Assembly: GCA_900541015.1 (NCBI GenBank) | Contig: UQIB01000048.1 | Span: forward strand, 1 to 8,127 | DNA from: an uncultured Collinsella sp. | Lineage (GTDB): Bacteria > Actinomycetota > Coriobacteriia > Coriobacteriales > Coriobacteriaceae | Reading direction: 5' to 3' | DNA: 8,127 bases | Part shown: one piece after another, positions 1-5,427 of the stretch | Layout of the letters: each line of letters begins with the position of its first letter | Position numbering within the stretch: position 1 is the stretch's first letter | Made by a program: the position numbers and the translations under genes | Notes under the pieces: model-generated | Seen by the model: the letters and a program-made list of their open reading frames with translations, nothing else | Databases searched by the model: none | Told to the model about the DNA's origin: nothing

Positions 1-33
1 ACCCCAAAATGAAGGCGTCGTGATGATGGCCCC

Positions 34-68
34 CTTGGTGCAAAGAAACCTGACCCCAATGCACCAAG
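34..68. repeat. REP-like hairpin abutting the DUF6020 stop codon
   Basis: Perfect 9-bp arms CTTGGTGCA (34-42) and TGCACCAAG (60-68) enclose a 17-nt loop. On the minus strand the loop reads GGGGTCAGG followed by TTTCTT. The last arm base touches the stop codon (69-71) of the minus-strand DUF6020 gene. The loop core resembles the GGGACAGG loops of hairpins at 2272-2310 and 2353-2388, although the stems are unrelated in sequence. No U-tract follows on the minus strand (GGGGGCC does), so it is a poor intrinsic terminator. It could be a dispersed palindromic repeat or a 3'-end stabiliser. Bases 1-33 show nothing recognisable. Confidence 0.5.
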
Positions 69-2252
69 TTAGAACCAGAGGAAGTCGCTGCGGGTGACGG
101 TGGCGCCGATGGCGAAGGGCATGCAGGCGATGACCGGGTACAGGTAGCGCATGTAGGTCGAGCCGTTACATGGACCGATCAGGCACACGGCGAGCACGCC
201 CAGCAGCGGTATCCAGATGGCCAGCGCGCGCCACGAATGGCGGCGCAACAGGTAAACCACCACGACGACCATAATCCACACATAGGTGGCCGAGCTCATG
301 GTGAGCGAGATAAACGGGATGCGCTGCACCGCCACGCGGTACAGGTTAATCAGGTGGTCGCACCAGCGCACAACCTTGCTATCGACCGGATGGAAGTCAA
401 AGTACTTGAGGTTATCGGGCTTCGCCATGATCTCGGCACTGCGCGCGGTGCTGTAGACCCACGCATCGCGAGCGCTCGGGTAGAAGTACCCGTAGTAGTT
501 ATTGACGAGCGCCGAGATATAGCACTCGGGGTCCCTTTTGAACATCTGGGCCCACACCTCAAAATAGGCCTTGATGTCCTCCTGTGAGGCGTACTCATTG
601 AAGCAGTTTTTGACGGCATCCGACTTGTCGGGGTTGTAGCGACGGCCCAGGTTCTCGTACTTAAGCACGCGATCGATCACAGCGCGCTCCTCATCGGTCA
701 CCAAGCCGTCGCAGGGAGCTTCCACGATGGTGCCGTCCTCCTTAACCGTGGGGTTGACGCCCGAGTTGAGGCCATCGTGCTTTTGGACGAAGCGTGCCGT
801 CTGTTGAAACGGAATCGAGAGGATTTCGCGCTTGGAACCAGGCGTGATATCGTGCGCCGGCATAAAGACCTTGGTGAAGTACATATTAGAGGCAAGGCAA
901 AGCGCGAGCACCGCGAGAACGCCAACCCAGCGGAAACGCGGGATGGCGCCTGAAGGCGCAGCACCAGTCTGCTTGGCTGCACGACGAGCCACATGCACGT
1001 CCCATACGCAAAACGCCGCCGCGATTACGCATGCCGCCAGGGGAAACACCAGGCCGCCGTTGCGCAGGAACGTGGAACCCATGGAGCCCAGAGCGAGCAG
1101 CAGCCAGTCGTGGCGCGCAAAGAGCACGGGGGCTTTCTCGCCCGCTCGCTCGGCATTGGCATCACGACGGGGCAAGCCACATGCCACGAGCTTGACGGTC
1201 TGTACCAGCAGCACCAAAAACGCGTCGGCAAAGAGTACGTCTTTGGTGAGCAACGCCGCGTAGTTAGAGAACATCGGCATAAACGCAAAGAACAGCAGGA
1301 TCGCACCGCGAACCGGCAGGCTCACGCCCAATTTGCGCAGCGACGAAATGGAATAGGCCATGCAGGCAGCCGTGATGACAAATTGAGCGCAGGTGTAGAT
1401 GGCAAGACCCGCGTTAGCGCTGTTGAACAGCGAAAGCCCCAGCTGGACGCACGAACCGATGATAGCCGTGTGCACTACGGGATGATGCCCGTTGAGCAGC
1501 ACGTTGGGGTTGAGTAGGCGCAGGTAGTCGCTCGTGCCGTTGGGATAGTTGAACCACTGGCGAATCTGCGCGCCCGTATCTCCCATAAAAAGGCCGGGCA
1601 GCGAAGCGATGAGCGTGGGCGTCCAGGCGATCATAAGCACCAGGAAGGGCCCGACAAAGGGATGGACCGAGAGCACGGCGTGAGTCACACGCCATACGCG
1701 GCCAAAGTGCGCTTCGGAAAACGGGATGCGTCGGGAGCTCAGCCAATCTAGACACTCAAAGGCAAGGTAGAAGGCAACGATCGCTAAGAGCATCCAGCCC
1801 GCGCCGCCAATCCAGGCGCAGATGATGCGGGCTTTGTCGCCAAGGACAATCTCAGCCGAGTCGGTGAGGTCGTAGCTGCGGCCGAACACCATGCAGATGG
1901 CGAAGAACAGCGACGGCAGAATGATCGATGGACGCCAGGTGTCGCCACGGCCAAAGAACACGTAGCGAAACGGCAGAGTGAGCAGGCAGGCAAGCGCAAG
2001 CAACATGACCGCGTCGGTATGGCCGGCAAACGAGAGGAGCACCTCGTAGCACACGTACAGCATGCCCGAGGCTTTGGGGTCAATCGCCAAGACTGCGTTG
2101 CTCGACACCGGGGCAGGATCGATGGAAAACGCCGTGGTCGCCAACAGCGCGAGCAAAAATGCGATGAGCGTCTGCTTGGCGGGGTAGCGCTTAAACCAGA
2201 CGATGCGGGCAGCGTCGCGCGCAGCCGTTGTGGAGAGGTCGGAATCCTTCAC
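69..2252 (-). CDS. DUF6020-type polytopic membrane protein, function unknown
   Basis: This 727-residue integral membrane protein has a short basic cytoplasmic N-terminus (about 1-27) and then about 12-14 hydrophobic spans, for example near 28-44, 82-100, 108-124, 150-168, 200-220, 284-300, 316-334, 400-418, 442-458, 655-670 and 676-693. One large hydrophilic region (about 462-645) probably lies outside the membrane. Conserved-looking polar motifs are GDTG (224-227), NGHHPVVHT (254-262), LTKDVLF (335-341), LRNGG (396-400), PFQQTAR (481-487) and STYMRYLYP (698-706). I recognise it as DUF6020-like. The architecture, with many spans and a soluble loop, recalls GT-C-type envelope glycosyltransferases, but that is inference and no catalytic residue is proven. 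The start is GTG (minus strand 2252) with a weak, distant AGAAAGG 10 nt upstream, so the exact start is less certain. It lies downstream of lgt, separated by two hairpins. Confidence 0.8.
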   Translation of the reverse strand: MKDSDLSTTAARDAARIVWFKRYPAKQTLIAFLLALLATTAFSIDPAPVSSNAVLAIDPKASGMLYVCYEVLLSFAGHTDAVMLLALACLLTLPFRYVFFGRGDTWRPSIILPSLFFAICMVFGRSYDLTDSAEIVLGDKARIICAWIGGAGWMLLAIVAFYLAFECLDWLSSRRIPFSEAHFGRVWRVTHAVLSVHPFVGPFLVLMIAWTPTLIASLPGLFMGDTGAQIRQWFNYPNGTSDYLRLLNPNVLLNGHHPVVHTAIIGSCVQLGLSLFNSANAGLAIYTCAQFVITAACMAYSISSLRKLGVSLPVRGAILLFFAFMPMFSNYAALLTKDVLFADAFLVLLVQTVKLVACGLPRRDANAERAGEKAPVLFARHDWLLLALGSMGSTFLRNGGLVFPLAACVIAAAFCVWDVHVARRAAKQTGAAPSGAIPRFRWVGVLAVLALCLASNMYFTKVFMPAHDITPGSKREILSIPFQQTARFVQKHDGLNSGVNPTVKEDGTIVEAPCDGLVTDEERAVIDRVLKYENLGRRYNPDKSDAVKNCFNEYASQEDIKAYFEVWAQMFKRDPECYISALVNNYYGYFYPSARDAWVYSTARSAEIMAKPDNLKYFDFHPVDSKVVRWCDHLINLYRVAVQRIPFISLTMSSATYVWIMVVVVVYLLRRHSWRALAIWIPLLGVLAVCLIGPCNGSTYMRYLYPVIACMPFAIGATVTRSDFLWF

Positions 2253-2271
2253 AGTCCGAAAGCCTTTCTAG

Positions 2272-2310
2272 AAACCTGCCAAAAAGGGACAGGTTTATTT
2301 TGGCAGGTTT
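2272..2310. repeat. REP-like hairpin with GGGACAGG loop, upstream of DUF6020 gene
   Basis: Perfect 13-bp arms AAACCTGCCAAAA (2272-2284) and TTTTGGCAGGTTT (2298-2310) enclose a 13-nt loop AGGGACAGGTTTA. Part of the loop, CAGGTTT (2290-2296), can also pair with the first 7 bases of the left arm, so two mutually exclusive hairpins are possible. In minus-strand RNA the structure lies 3' of lgt and ends about 20 nt before the GTG start of the DUF6020 gene, just upstream of its weak AGAAAGG. The loop core is shared with the neighbouring hairpins. Confidence 0.6.
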
Positions 2311-2339
2311 TATCTGGGGAAACGTTACGGTTCTGTCAT
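2309..2339 (-). promoter_or_regulatory. Possible promoter for the DUF6020 gene
   Basis: On the minus strand ATGACA (plus 2334-2339) matches the -35 consensus at 5 of 6 positions. GATAAA (plus 2309-2314) is a 4 of 6 match to the -10. The 19-nt spacer is long, so this is a weak candidate. Transcription would begin inside the hairpin at 2272-2310. Readthrough from lgt is the alternative. Confidence 0.22.
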
Positions 2340-2352
2340 CGTTGCCCAGCAA

Positions 2353-2388
2353 ACCACCACAAAGGTGCCCTGTCCCCTTTGTGGTGGT
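2353..2388. repeat. REP-like hairpin with GGGACAGG loop, just behind lgt
   Basis: Perfect 13-bp arms ACCACCACAAAGG (2353-2365) and CCTTTGTGGTGGT (2376-2388) flank a 10-nt loop. On the minus strand the junction reads GGGGACAGGGCA, the same core as the hairpin at 2272-2310 but in the opposite orientation and on an unrelated stem. It begins 5 nt after the lgt stop codon. Only TTTG follows the stem on the minus strand, so it may act as a weak terminator or 3' stabiliser. The pair with 2272-2310 resembles the clustered opposite-orientation arrangement of REP elements. Confidence 0.6.
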
Positions 2389-2393
2389 CTTGG

Positions 2394-3215
2394 TTAGGCG
2401 TCGAGGTAGATGCGCTGGGGCTGGTTGCGGCGACGAGCAAAGATGATGAGCGCCAGGCCCGCGATTACGAGCGGCAGGCTCAGCAGCTGACCCATGGTGA
2501 TGACGCCGCCCAGCAGATAGCCCAGCTGCGCATCGGGCACACGCACAAACTCAATGAGGAAGCGGACGATGCCGTAACCCATCACAAAGACGCCCATAAA
2601 CGTGCCTTGGGGCAGTAGCGGCTTTTTGCGGCTGAGCACCTGCAGAATGCAAAAGAGCACAATACCCTCGAGGAATGCCTCGTAGAGCTGGGAGGGATGG
2701 CGCGGCATATCACCCGCGGTGCCGCCAAAGATCACGCCCCAGGGCAGATCGGTCGGCTTGCCCCACAGCTCGCCGTTGACAAAGTTGGCACAACGGCCCA
2801 GGCACAAGGCCAGCGGCGCGCCTATGACGGCAAGGTCTGCCAAAGTCCATGCGTCGAGCTTATACATGCGGCACACGATGATGCCGCCGATAATGCCGCC
2901 CACCAAGCCGCCATGGAAGCTCATGCCGCCCTCGTTGGTGGCAAAGATCTCGAGCGGGTGCGCCCAGTAGTAGCCATCACCGTAAAAGACGACGTAGAAC
3001 AGGCGCGCACCGATAATGAGGCCAAAGACCACGCCGACCACGACACTCGTCAGGTCGTCAATCGTGATGTTAAAACCCCAGCGACGCTGCGTGCGGTACA
3101 TGACGACCGCCGTGAGCAGGGCGCCGACCACATAGGCCAGACCATACCAGTAAATCGTGATAGGCCCCGCCGAAATCGCGACGGGATCAAGCATATGGTA
3201 GAAGTCGTTGAGCAT
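2394..3215 (-). CDS. lgt: Prolipoprotein diacylglyceryl transferase
   Basis: Lgt transfers the diacylglyceryl group of phosphatidylglycerol to the lipobox cysteine of prolipoproteins, the first step of lipoprotein maturation at the membrane. The 273-residue product has about seven hydrophobic spans. It carries the family signature GRCANFVNGELWG (140-152), with R141 and N144 matching essential Arg and Asn residues of the family. Also present are MSFHGGL (98-104, His101 matching E. coli His103), RHPSQLYE (172-179) and YGIVRFLIEFVR (214-225), whose Tyr214 and Arg218 match another essential pair. Length is normal for the family. I start at ATG 3215 because AGGAGGG stands 5 nt upstream. An in-frame ATG 20 codons further upstream (3275) lacks such a site and would add a hydrophilic extension not usual in the family. 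nifU lies upstream after a 109-bp gap. Confidence 0.95.
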   Translation of the reverse strand: MLNDFYHMLDPVAISAGPITIYWYGLAYVVGALLTAVVMYRTQRRWGFNITIDDLTSVVVGVVFGLIIGARLFYVVFYGDGYYWAHPLEIFATNEGGMSFHGGLVGGIIGGIIVCRMYKLDAWTLADLAVIGAPLALCLGRCANFVNGELWGKPTDLPWGVIFGGTAGDMPRHPSQLYEAFLEGIVLFCILQVLSRKKPLLPQGTFMGVFVMGYGIVRFLIEFVRVPDAQLGYLLGGVITMGQLLSLPLVIAGLALIIFARRRNQPQRIYLDA

Positions 3216-3220
3216 GTCGA

Positions 3221-3227
3221 CCCTCCT
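3221..3227 (-). promoter_or_regulatory. Ribosome binding site deciding the lgt start
   Basis: The minus strand reads AGGAGGG, 5 nt before the ATG at 3215. This strong Shine-Dalgarno match favours the 273-residue Lgt over the 20-residue-longer form. Confidence 0.85.
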
Positions 3228-3240
3228 ACTCCCTACATAC

Positions 3241-3278
3241 AAATGCGGCCGCGGGCCTTGCGCTCGCAGCCGCATATT
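3241..3278 (-). terminator. Probable terminator behind nifU
   Basis: A GC-rich imperfect hairpin has outer arms ATGCGGC (3243-3249) and GCCGCAT (3269-3275). After one mismatch the stem continues (3251-3256 with 3262-3267) to a 5-nt loop. On the minus strand the stem runs into TTTGTATG, a short U-rich tail. It lies about 47 nt past the nifU stop and about 25 nt before the lgt start, so it could separate the two transcripts. The weak T-tract limits confidence. Confidence 0.45.
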
Positions 3279-3324
3279 TGGGCGTAACGTCTATGCGGAG
3301 TATGCCGTCCGCAGCTTTCGCAGC

Positions 3325-3603
3325 TTAGAACGGCGCGTACTCGTCGTACAGGTCCTCGGCCTCGCCGGAGGCATTGACCTGCTCAACTCGGGTAACGCCG
3401 GGCACATGCTCCTTCAGGATGCGCTCAATACCCATGGACAGGGTCAGCGAGCTCATGGGGCAGCCGGCGCAAGCGCCCTGCAGCTCCAGTTTGACGACGC
3501 CCTCGTCGTCGACGCCCACATACTCCATATCGCCGCCATCGGCCTGCAGGTTGGGGCGAATCTCTTCAAGAACCTTCTTAAGCAGCTCTTCGTTAACAGC
3601 CAC
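3325..3603 (-). CDS. NifU-like Fe-S cluster scaffold/carrier protein
   Basis: This 92-residue protein is essentially one NifU C-terminal (Nfu) domain. It carries the diagnostic CxxC motif in GACAGCPMSSLTL (43-55), with Cys45 and Cys48, and the upstream LQADGGDME (19-27) typical of the domain. Nfu proteins bind a [4Fe-4S] cluster, usually between two subunits, and deliver it to target apoproteins in the cytoplasm. The specific client is not evident here, since no suf or isc genes are adjacent. The start is GTG (minus 3603), 5 nt after a strong AAAGGAG (3609-3615). A perfect 16-bp palindrome (3626-3641) sits directly upstream of that site. The gene is flanked by hairpins on both sides and is probably transcribed on its own. 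Confidence 0.92.
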   Translation of the reverse strand: MAVNEELLKKVLEEIRPNLQADGGDMEYVGVDDEGVVKLELQGACAGCPMSSLTLSMGIERILKEHVPGVTRVEQVNASGEAEDLYDEYAPF

Positions 3604-3625
3604 AGGGGCTCCTTTCTCACAATTA

Positions 3626-3641
3626 CGCGGGCGCGCCCGCG
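3626..3641. promoter_or_regulatory. Perfect 16-bp palindrome in the nifU leader
   Basis: CGCGGGCGCGCCCGCG is its own reverse complement over all 16 bases. It lies 10 nt upstream of the nifU ribosome binding site. As DNA it could be a dimeric operator; as RNA it would form a 6-bp all-GC stem with a 4-nt loop. No U-tract follows, so it is not an intrinsic terminator. Functional assignment is inference. Chance is a real alternative in GC-rich DNA, although a perfect 16-mer palindrome remains uncommon. The rest of the 172-bp gap (3604-3775) holds the hairpin at 3714-3746 and no gene. Confidence 0.4.
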
Positions 3642-3713
3642 GACAGAAGCTATGTTACTACAGCCGTGTACCCGCTCACGAGCCGTCCATGCGCGCAGAC
3701 GCGACTTTCACGA

Positions 3714-3746
3714 GTAGTCAATTTGGGACGGGGCTCTTTTGGCTGC
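3714..3746. repeat. Degenerate REP-like hairpin with GGGACGGGG loop
   Basis: Arms 3714-3721 (GTAGTCAA) and 3739-3746 (TTGGCTGC) form 8 pairs, two of them G-T, around a 17-nt loop containing TTGGGACGGGG. The core GGGACGGG is close to the GGGACAGG of the hairpins at 2272-2310 and 2353-2388. It lies 29 nt beyond the stop codon of the minus-strand dCMP deaminase. The stem is weaker than in the other members, so it may be a decayed copy. A 10-bp palindrome GCCAGCTGGC follows at 3755-3764. Confidence 0.35.
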
Positions 3747-3775
3747 CTTTTGTTGCCAGCTGGCGTTGCCACGCG

Positions 3776-4300
3776 CTACTGCTGAGCCCGCCCCTCGGTG
3801 CCGATGTGAACATCGACGATAACCTGGCGGTAGCTGATGCCACAGGAGTCGAGAATGCGGCGGCTGATGCGCCCATCATCGGTGTCGGCGTACTTGTTGT
3901 CCAGGTAGACGACCTCGCCCACGCCCACCTGAGCCAAAATCTTGGCGCAGTCGTGGCACGGGAACAGCGTGACGTAGACCGTGGAACCCTCGAGGTCCTT
4001 GAGCGAGCCACGGTAGTTGAGCACGGCGTTGGCCTCGGCATGGACCACGTAGTTGTGCTTGTCCTGCAGCGGGTCGTCGCTCGTACCCCACGGAAAAAAG
4101 TCGTCGTTGAGCGCCGAGGGCGTGCCGTTGTAGCCCACCGAAAGGATGCGGTGGTTGGTGTTGGCGATGCACGCACCCACCTGCGTGTTGGGGTCCTTGC
4201 TGCGGCGCTGCGCGGCGATGGCCACGCTCATAAAGAACTCGTCCCAGCTAATGACGTCCAGGCGCTTGCCTGACGAAGTTTGATGAAGATCGTCCGACAT
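3776..4300 (-). CDS. Deoxycytidylate (dCMP) deaminase, ComEB-type
   Basis: Zinc-dependent deaminase expected to convert dCMP to dUMP, the precursor of dTMP, in the cytoplasm. The 174-residue product carries the zinc site HAE (87-89) and PCHDC (114-118). Zn ligands are His87, Cys115 and Cys118, and Glu89 is the proton shuttle. GYNGTPS (56-62) is also typical of dCMP deaminases. A long insert between the motifs (about 63-83) fits this family rather than short cytidine deaminases. I chose ATG 4300 because GGAGGTG lies 6 nt upstream. An in-frame ATG at 4336 has no ribosome binding site and overlaps a likely -10 element. coaX lies 83 bp upstream and is functionally unrelated. A competence role is not implied by the ComEB resemblance. 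Confidence 0.92.
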   Translation of the reverse strand: MSDDLHQTSSGKRLDVISWDEFFMSVAIAAQRRSKDPNTQVGACIANTNHRILSVGYNGTPSALNDDFFPWGTSDDPLQDKHNYVVHAEANAVLNYRGSLKDLEGSTVYVTLFPCHDCAKILAQVGVGEVVYLDNKYADTDDGRISRRILDSCGISYRQVIVDVHIGTEGRAQQ

Positions 4301-4306
4301 GGCAGA

Positions 4307-4313
4307 CACCTCC
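4307..4313 (-). promoter_or_regulatory. Ribosome binding site deciding the dCMP deaminase start
   Basis: The minus strand reads GGAGGTG, 6 nt before ATG 4300. It supports the 174-residue product over a 12-residue longer one. Confidence 0.85.
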
Positions 4314-4334
4314 GTAATCGCAATAGTTTGACCC

Positions 4335-4343
4335 ATTGTAGCA
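4335..4343 (-). promoter_or_regulatory. Extended -10 promoter for the dCMP deaminase gene
   Basis: The minus strand reads TGCTACAAT, an extended -10 (TGn followed by TACAAT, 5 of 6). No good -35 stands 16-18 nt upstream, which extended -10 promoters can tolerate. Predicted initiation near 4328 leaves a leader of about 28 nt holding the GGAGGTG site. This fits the downstream start codon and suggests transcription independent of coaX. Confidence 0.45.
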
Positions 4344-4350
4344 GGTGAAA

Positions 4351-4371
4351 GGTGGGGGCGTTTATCCCACC
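4351..4371 (-). terminator. Weak hairpin behind coaX
   Basis: Arms GGTGGG (4351-4356) and CCCACC (4366-4371) form 6 pairs, plus one G-T pair, around a short loop. On the minus strand the stem is followed by TTTCACC. It begins 12 nt after the coaX stop codon. The position suits a terminator, but the stem and T-tract are short, so readthrough into the deaminase gene is plausible. Confidence 0.3.
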
Positions 4372-4383
4372 GACTTCCTCGTC

Positions 4384-5235
4384 CTACACGCGACGGGGCT
4401 TTTGGTTGATGTGGTAGAGCTCGGCGAGACCCCGCAGCGTCAGCGCGTCGTCGACCGTCAGGCTATGGCCGACCAGCGACGCGAGTGCCTCGGCATCGTC
4501 GCCGGTAATGACGATGGGCACGTCGCCCTCCCCCGCGGCCTTAGTCGCGCGCATCTCGGCGAGCACCATGTCGAGCATGCCGTCGATGCGGGCTACCTCG
4601 CCCAGAACCACGCCCGAGCGCATGGCCTCGCGCGTGTTGCGACCGATGACGTGCGTTGGCGCCGAAGGCTCGACCTGAGGCAAACGCGCCGCAGCAGCCG
4701 AAAGCGAGCGGGCGCCAAGCGCCAGACCCGGCGCGATGACGCCGCCCACAAAGGTACCGTGCGCGTCGATGACCTCGATATTGGTCGTGGTACCCAGGTC
4801 GATTACGATGCACGGAGAGCCGTAGACGGCACGGGCCGCCACGGCGTCGGCGATGCGGTCGGGGCCGATCTCGGCCGGGTCGTCGTAGTGGACGGGCATG
4901 CCGGTCTTGAGGCCCGGCCCCACGGTGAGCACGCGCCCCGTGCAGGTACGGGAAAGAGCCGCCTTCCACGGGCGCTCGAGCGCCGGCACCACGCAGCTCA
5001 GCACTGCGGCCGCGGGAACGAGTGCACCCGGCATGCCCGCATCGGCTGCCAGTGCGCCCATGACCTGCGCGAGCCTCATGCGCGCTTCGTCGGCCGTAAT
5101 GCTCGACGGCGTCGTGATCTCGCACGTCGCAAGCGGGCATTCCTGCGCCGCGGCCGAATCCTCGGCAAACAGGCCAAAGCGAATGAACGTGTTGCCCACG
5201 TCGACCGTCAATATATATGCGCACCCATTAAGCAT
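4384..5235 (-). CDS. coaX: Type III pantothenate kinase
   Basis: CoaX phosphorylates pantothenate to 4'-phosphopantothenate, the first step of coenzyme A synthesis. The 283-residue protein belongs to the ASKHA fold. It has DVGNT (12-16, phosphate-binding loop), GPDR (124-127, with the expected catalytic Asp126), DLGTT (146-150), GGVIAPG (164-170) and IGRNTREAMRSG (197-208), all typical of CoaX. Near the C-terminus VITGDDA (242-248) replaces the usual TGG with TGD. Length is slightly above the common 255-260 residues, with insert-like stretches near 25-35 and 230-238. ATG 5235 is chosen because AAAGGAG lies 8 nt upstream and the protein then starts directly before the first beta strand. An ATG 18 codons upstream (5289) would overlap the promoter region. 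The gene diverges from the OPT transporter. Confidence 0.93.
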   Translation of the reverse strand: MLNGCAYILTVDVGNTFIRFGLFAEDSAAAQECPLATCEITTPSSITADEARMRLAQVMGALAADAGMPGALVPAAAVLSCVVPALERPWKAALSRTCTGRVLTVGPGLKTGMPVHYDDPAEIGPDRIADAVAARAVYGSPCIVIDLGTTTNIEVIDAHGTFVGGVIAPGLALGARSLSAAAARLPQVEPSAPTHVIGRNTREAMRSGVVLGEVARIDGMLDMVLAEMRATKAAGEGDVPIVITGDDAEALASLVGHSLTVDDALTLRGLAELYHINQKPRRV

Positions 5236-5243
5236 CGTCGGCG

Positions 5244-5250
5244 CTCCTTT
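5244..5250 (-). promoter_or_regulatory. Ribosome binding site deciding the coaX start
   Basis: The minus strand reads AAAGGAG, 8 nt before ATG 5235. It favours the 283-residue CoaX over a form starting at 5289. Confidence 0.75.
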
Positions 5251-5262
5251 CGTCTGCCCAGC

Positions 5263-5320
5263 AGTATATCGCCTACCTAAACCAGTCATCCCAAAATGAC
5301 TAGCTTGCGGCTATACTGGT
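5263..5320. promoter_or_regulatory. Divergent coaX/OPT promoter region with nested dyad
   Basis: TATACT (5 of 6 to the -10 consensus) occurs on the minus strand at 5263-5268, facing coaX, and on the plus strand at 5312-5317, facing the OPT gene. Between them are two inverted repeats: AGTCAT (5284-5289) with ATGACT (5296-5301), and ACCAGT (5281-5286) with ACTGGT (5315-5320). Neither -10 has a convincing -35. The predicted coaX leader is about 20 nt, whereas the OPT leader would be about 104 nt. That leader (about 5324-5427) is GC-rich and holds only a weak 6-bp pairing (5377-5382 with 5404-5409) near the ribosome binding site. I see no recognisable riboswitch. A shared operator is inference. 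Confidence 0.35.
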
Positions 5321-5427
5321 GCGCGGTCGCGCGCGAGCTCACGCGGCGGCCCTTGGTAACCCGACTTCCCGCGCCGTATCCGTAGCGGCGCTCCCGGGGG
5401 AAGCGGATATACGCAAAGGAGTTCTAT

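Noticed and set aside
2019..2618. Plus-strand open frame (199 residues) spanning the DUF6020/lgt junction
   Set aside because: Antisense to both genes, runs through the hairpin region, and has no domain or start signal.
3216..3275. Twenty-residue N-terminal extension of Lgt from an upstream ATG
   Set aside because: No ribosome binding site at 3275, a hydrophilic extension atypical of Lgt, and a strong AGGAGGG at the downstream ATG.
3241..3278. Possible fifth member of the GGGACAGG hairpin family
   Set aside because: Its loop (CTTGC) lacks the shared core. It fits better as an imperfect terminator behind nifU.
3374..4273. Plus-strand open frame (299 residues) across nifU and the deaminase gene
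   Set aside because: It covers two well-supported minus-strand genes and their intergenic region, and has low-complexity composition with no domain.
4301..4336. Twelve-residue N-terminal extension of the dCMP deaminase
   Set aside because: The upstream ATG lacks a ribosome binding site and lies within an extended -10 element. GGAGGTG sits properly before ATG 4300.
4345..5280. Long plus-strand open frame (311 residues) opposite coaX
   Set aside because: Arg/His-rich composition with no recognisable domain or ribosome binding site, and it lies wholly antisense to a clear CoaX. It is a GC-rich shadow frame.
5324..5427. Riboswitch in the roughly 104-nt OPT leader
   Set aside because: I could find no conserved aptamer motif, only GC-rich sequence and one weak 6-bp pairing.
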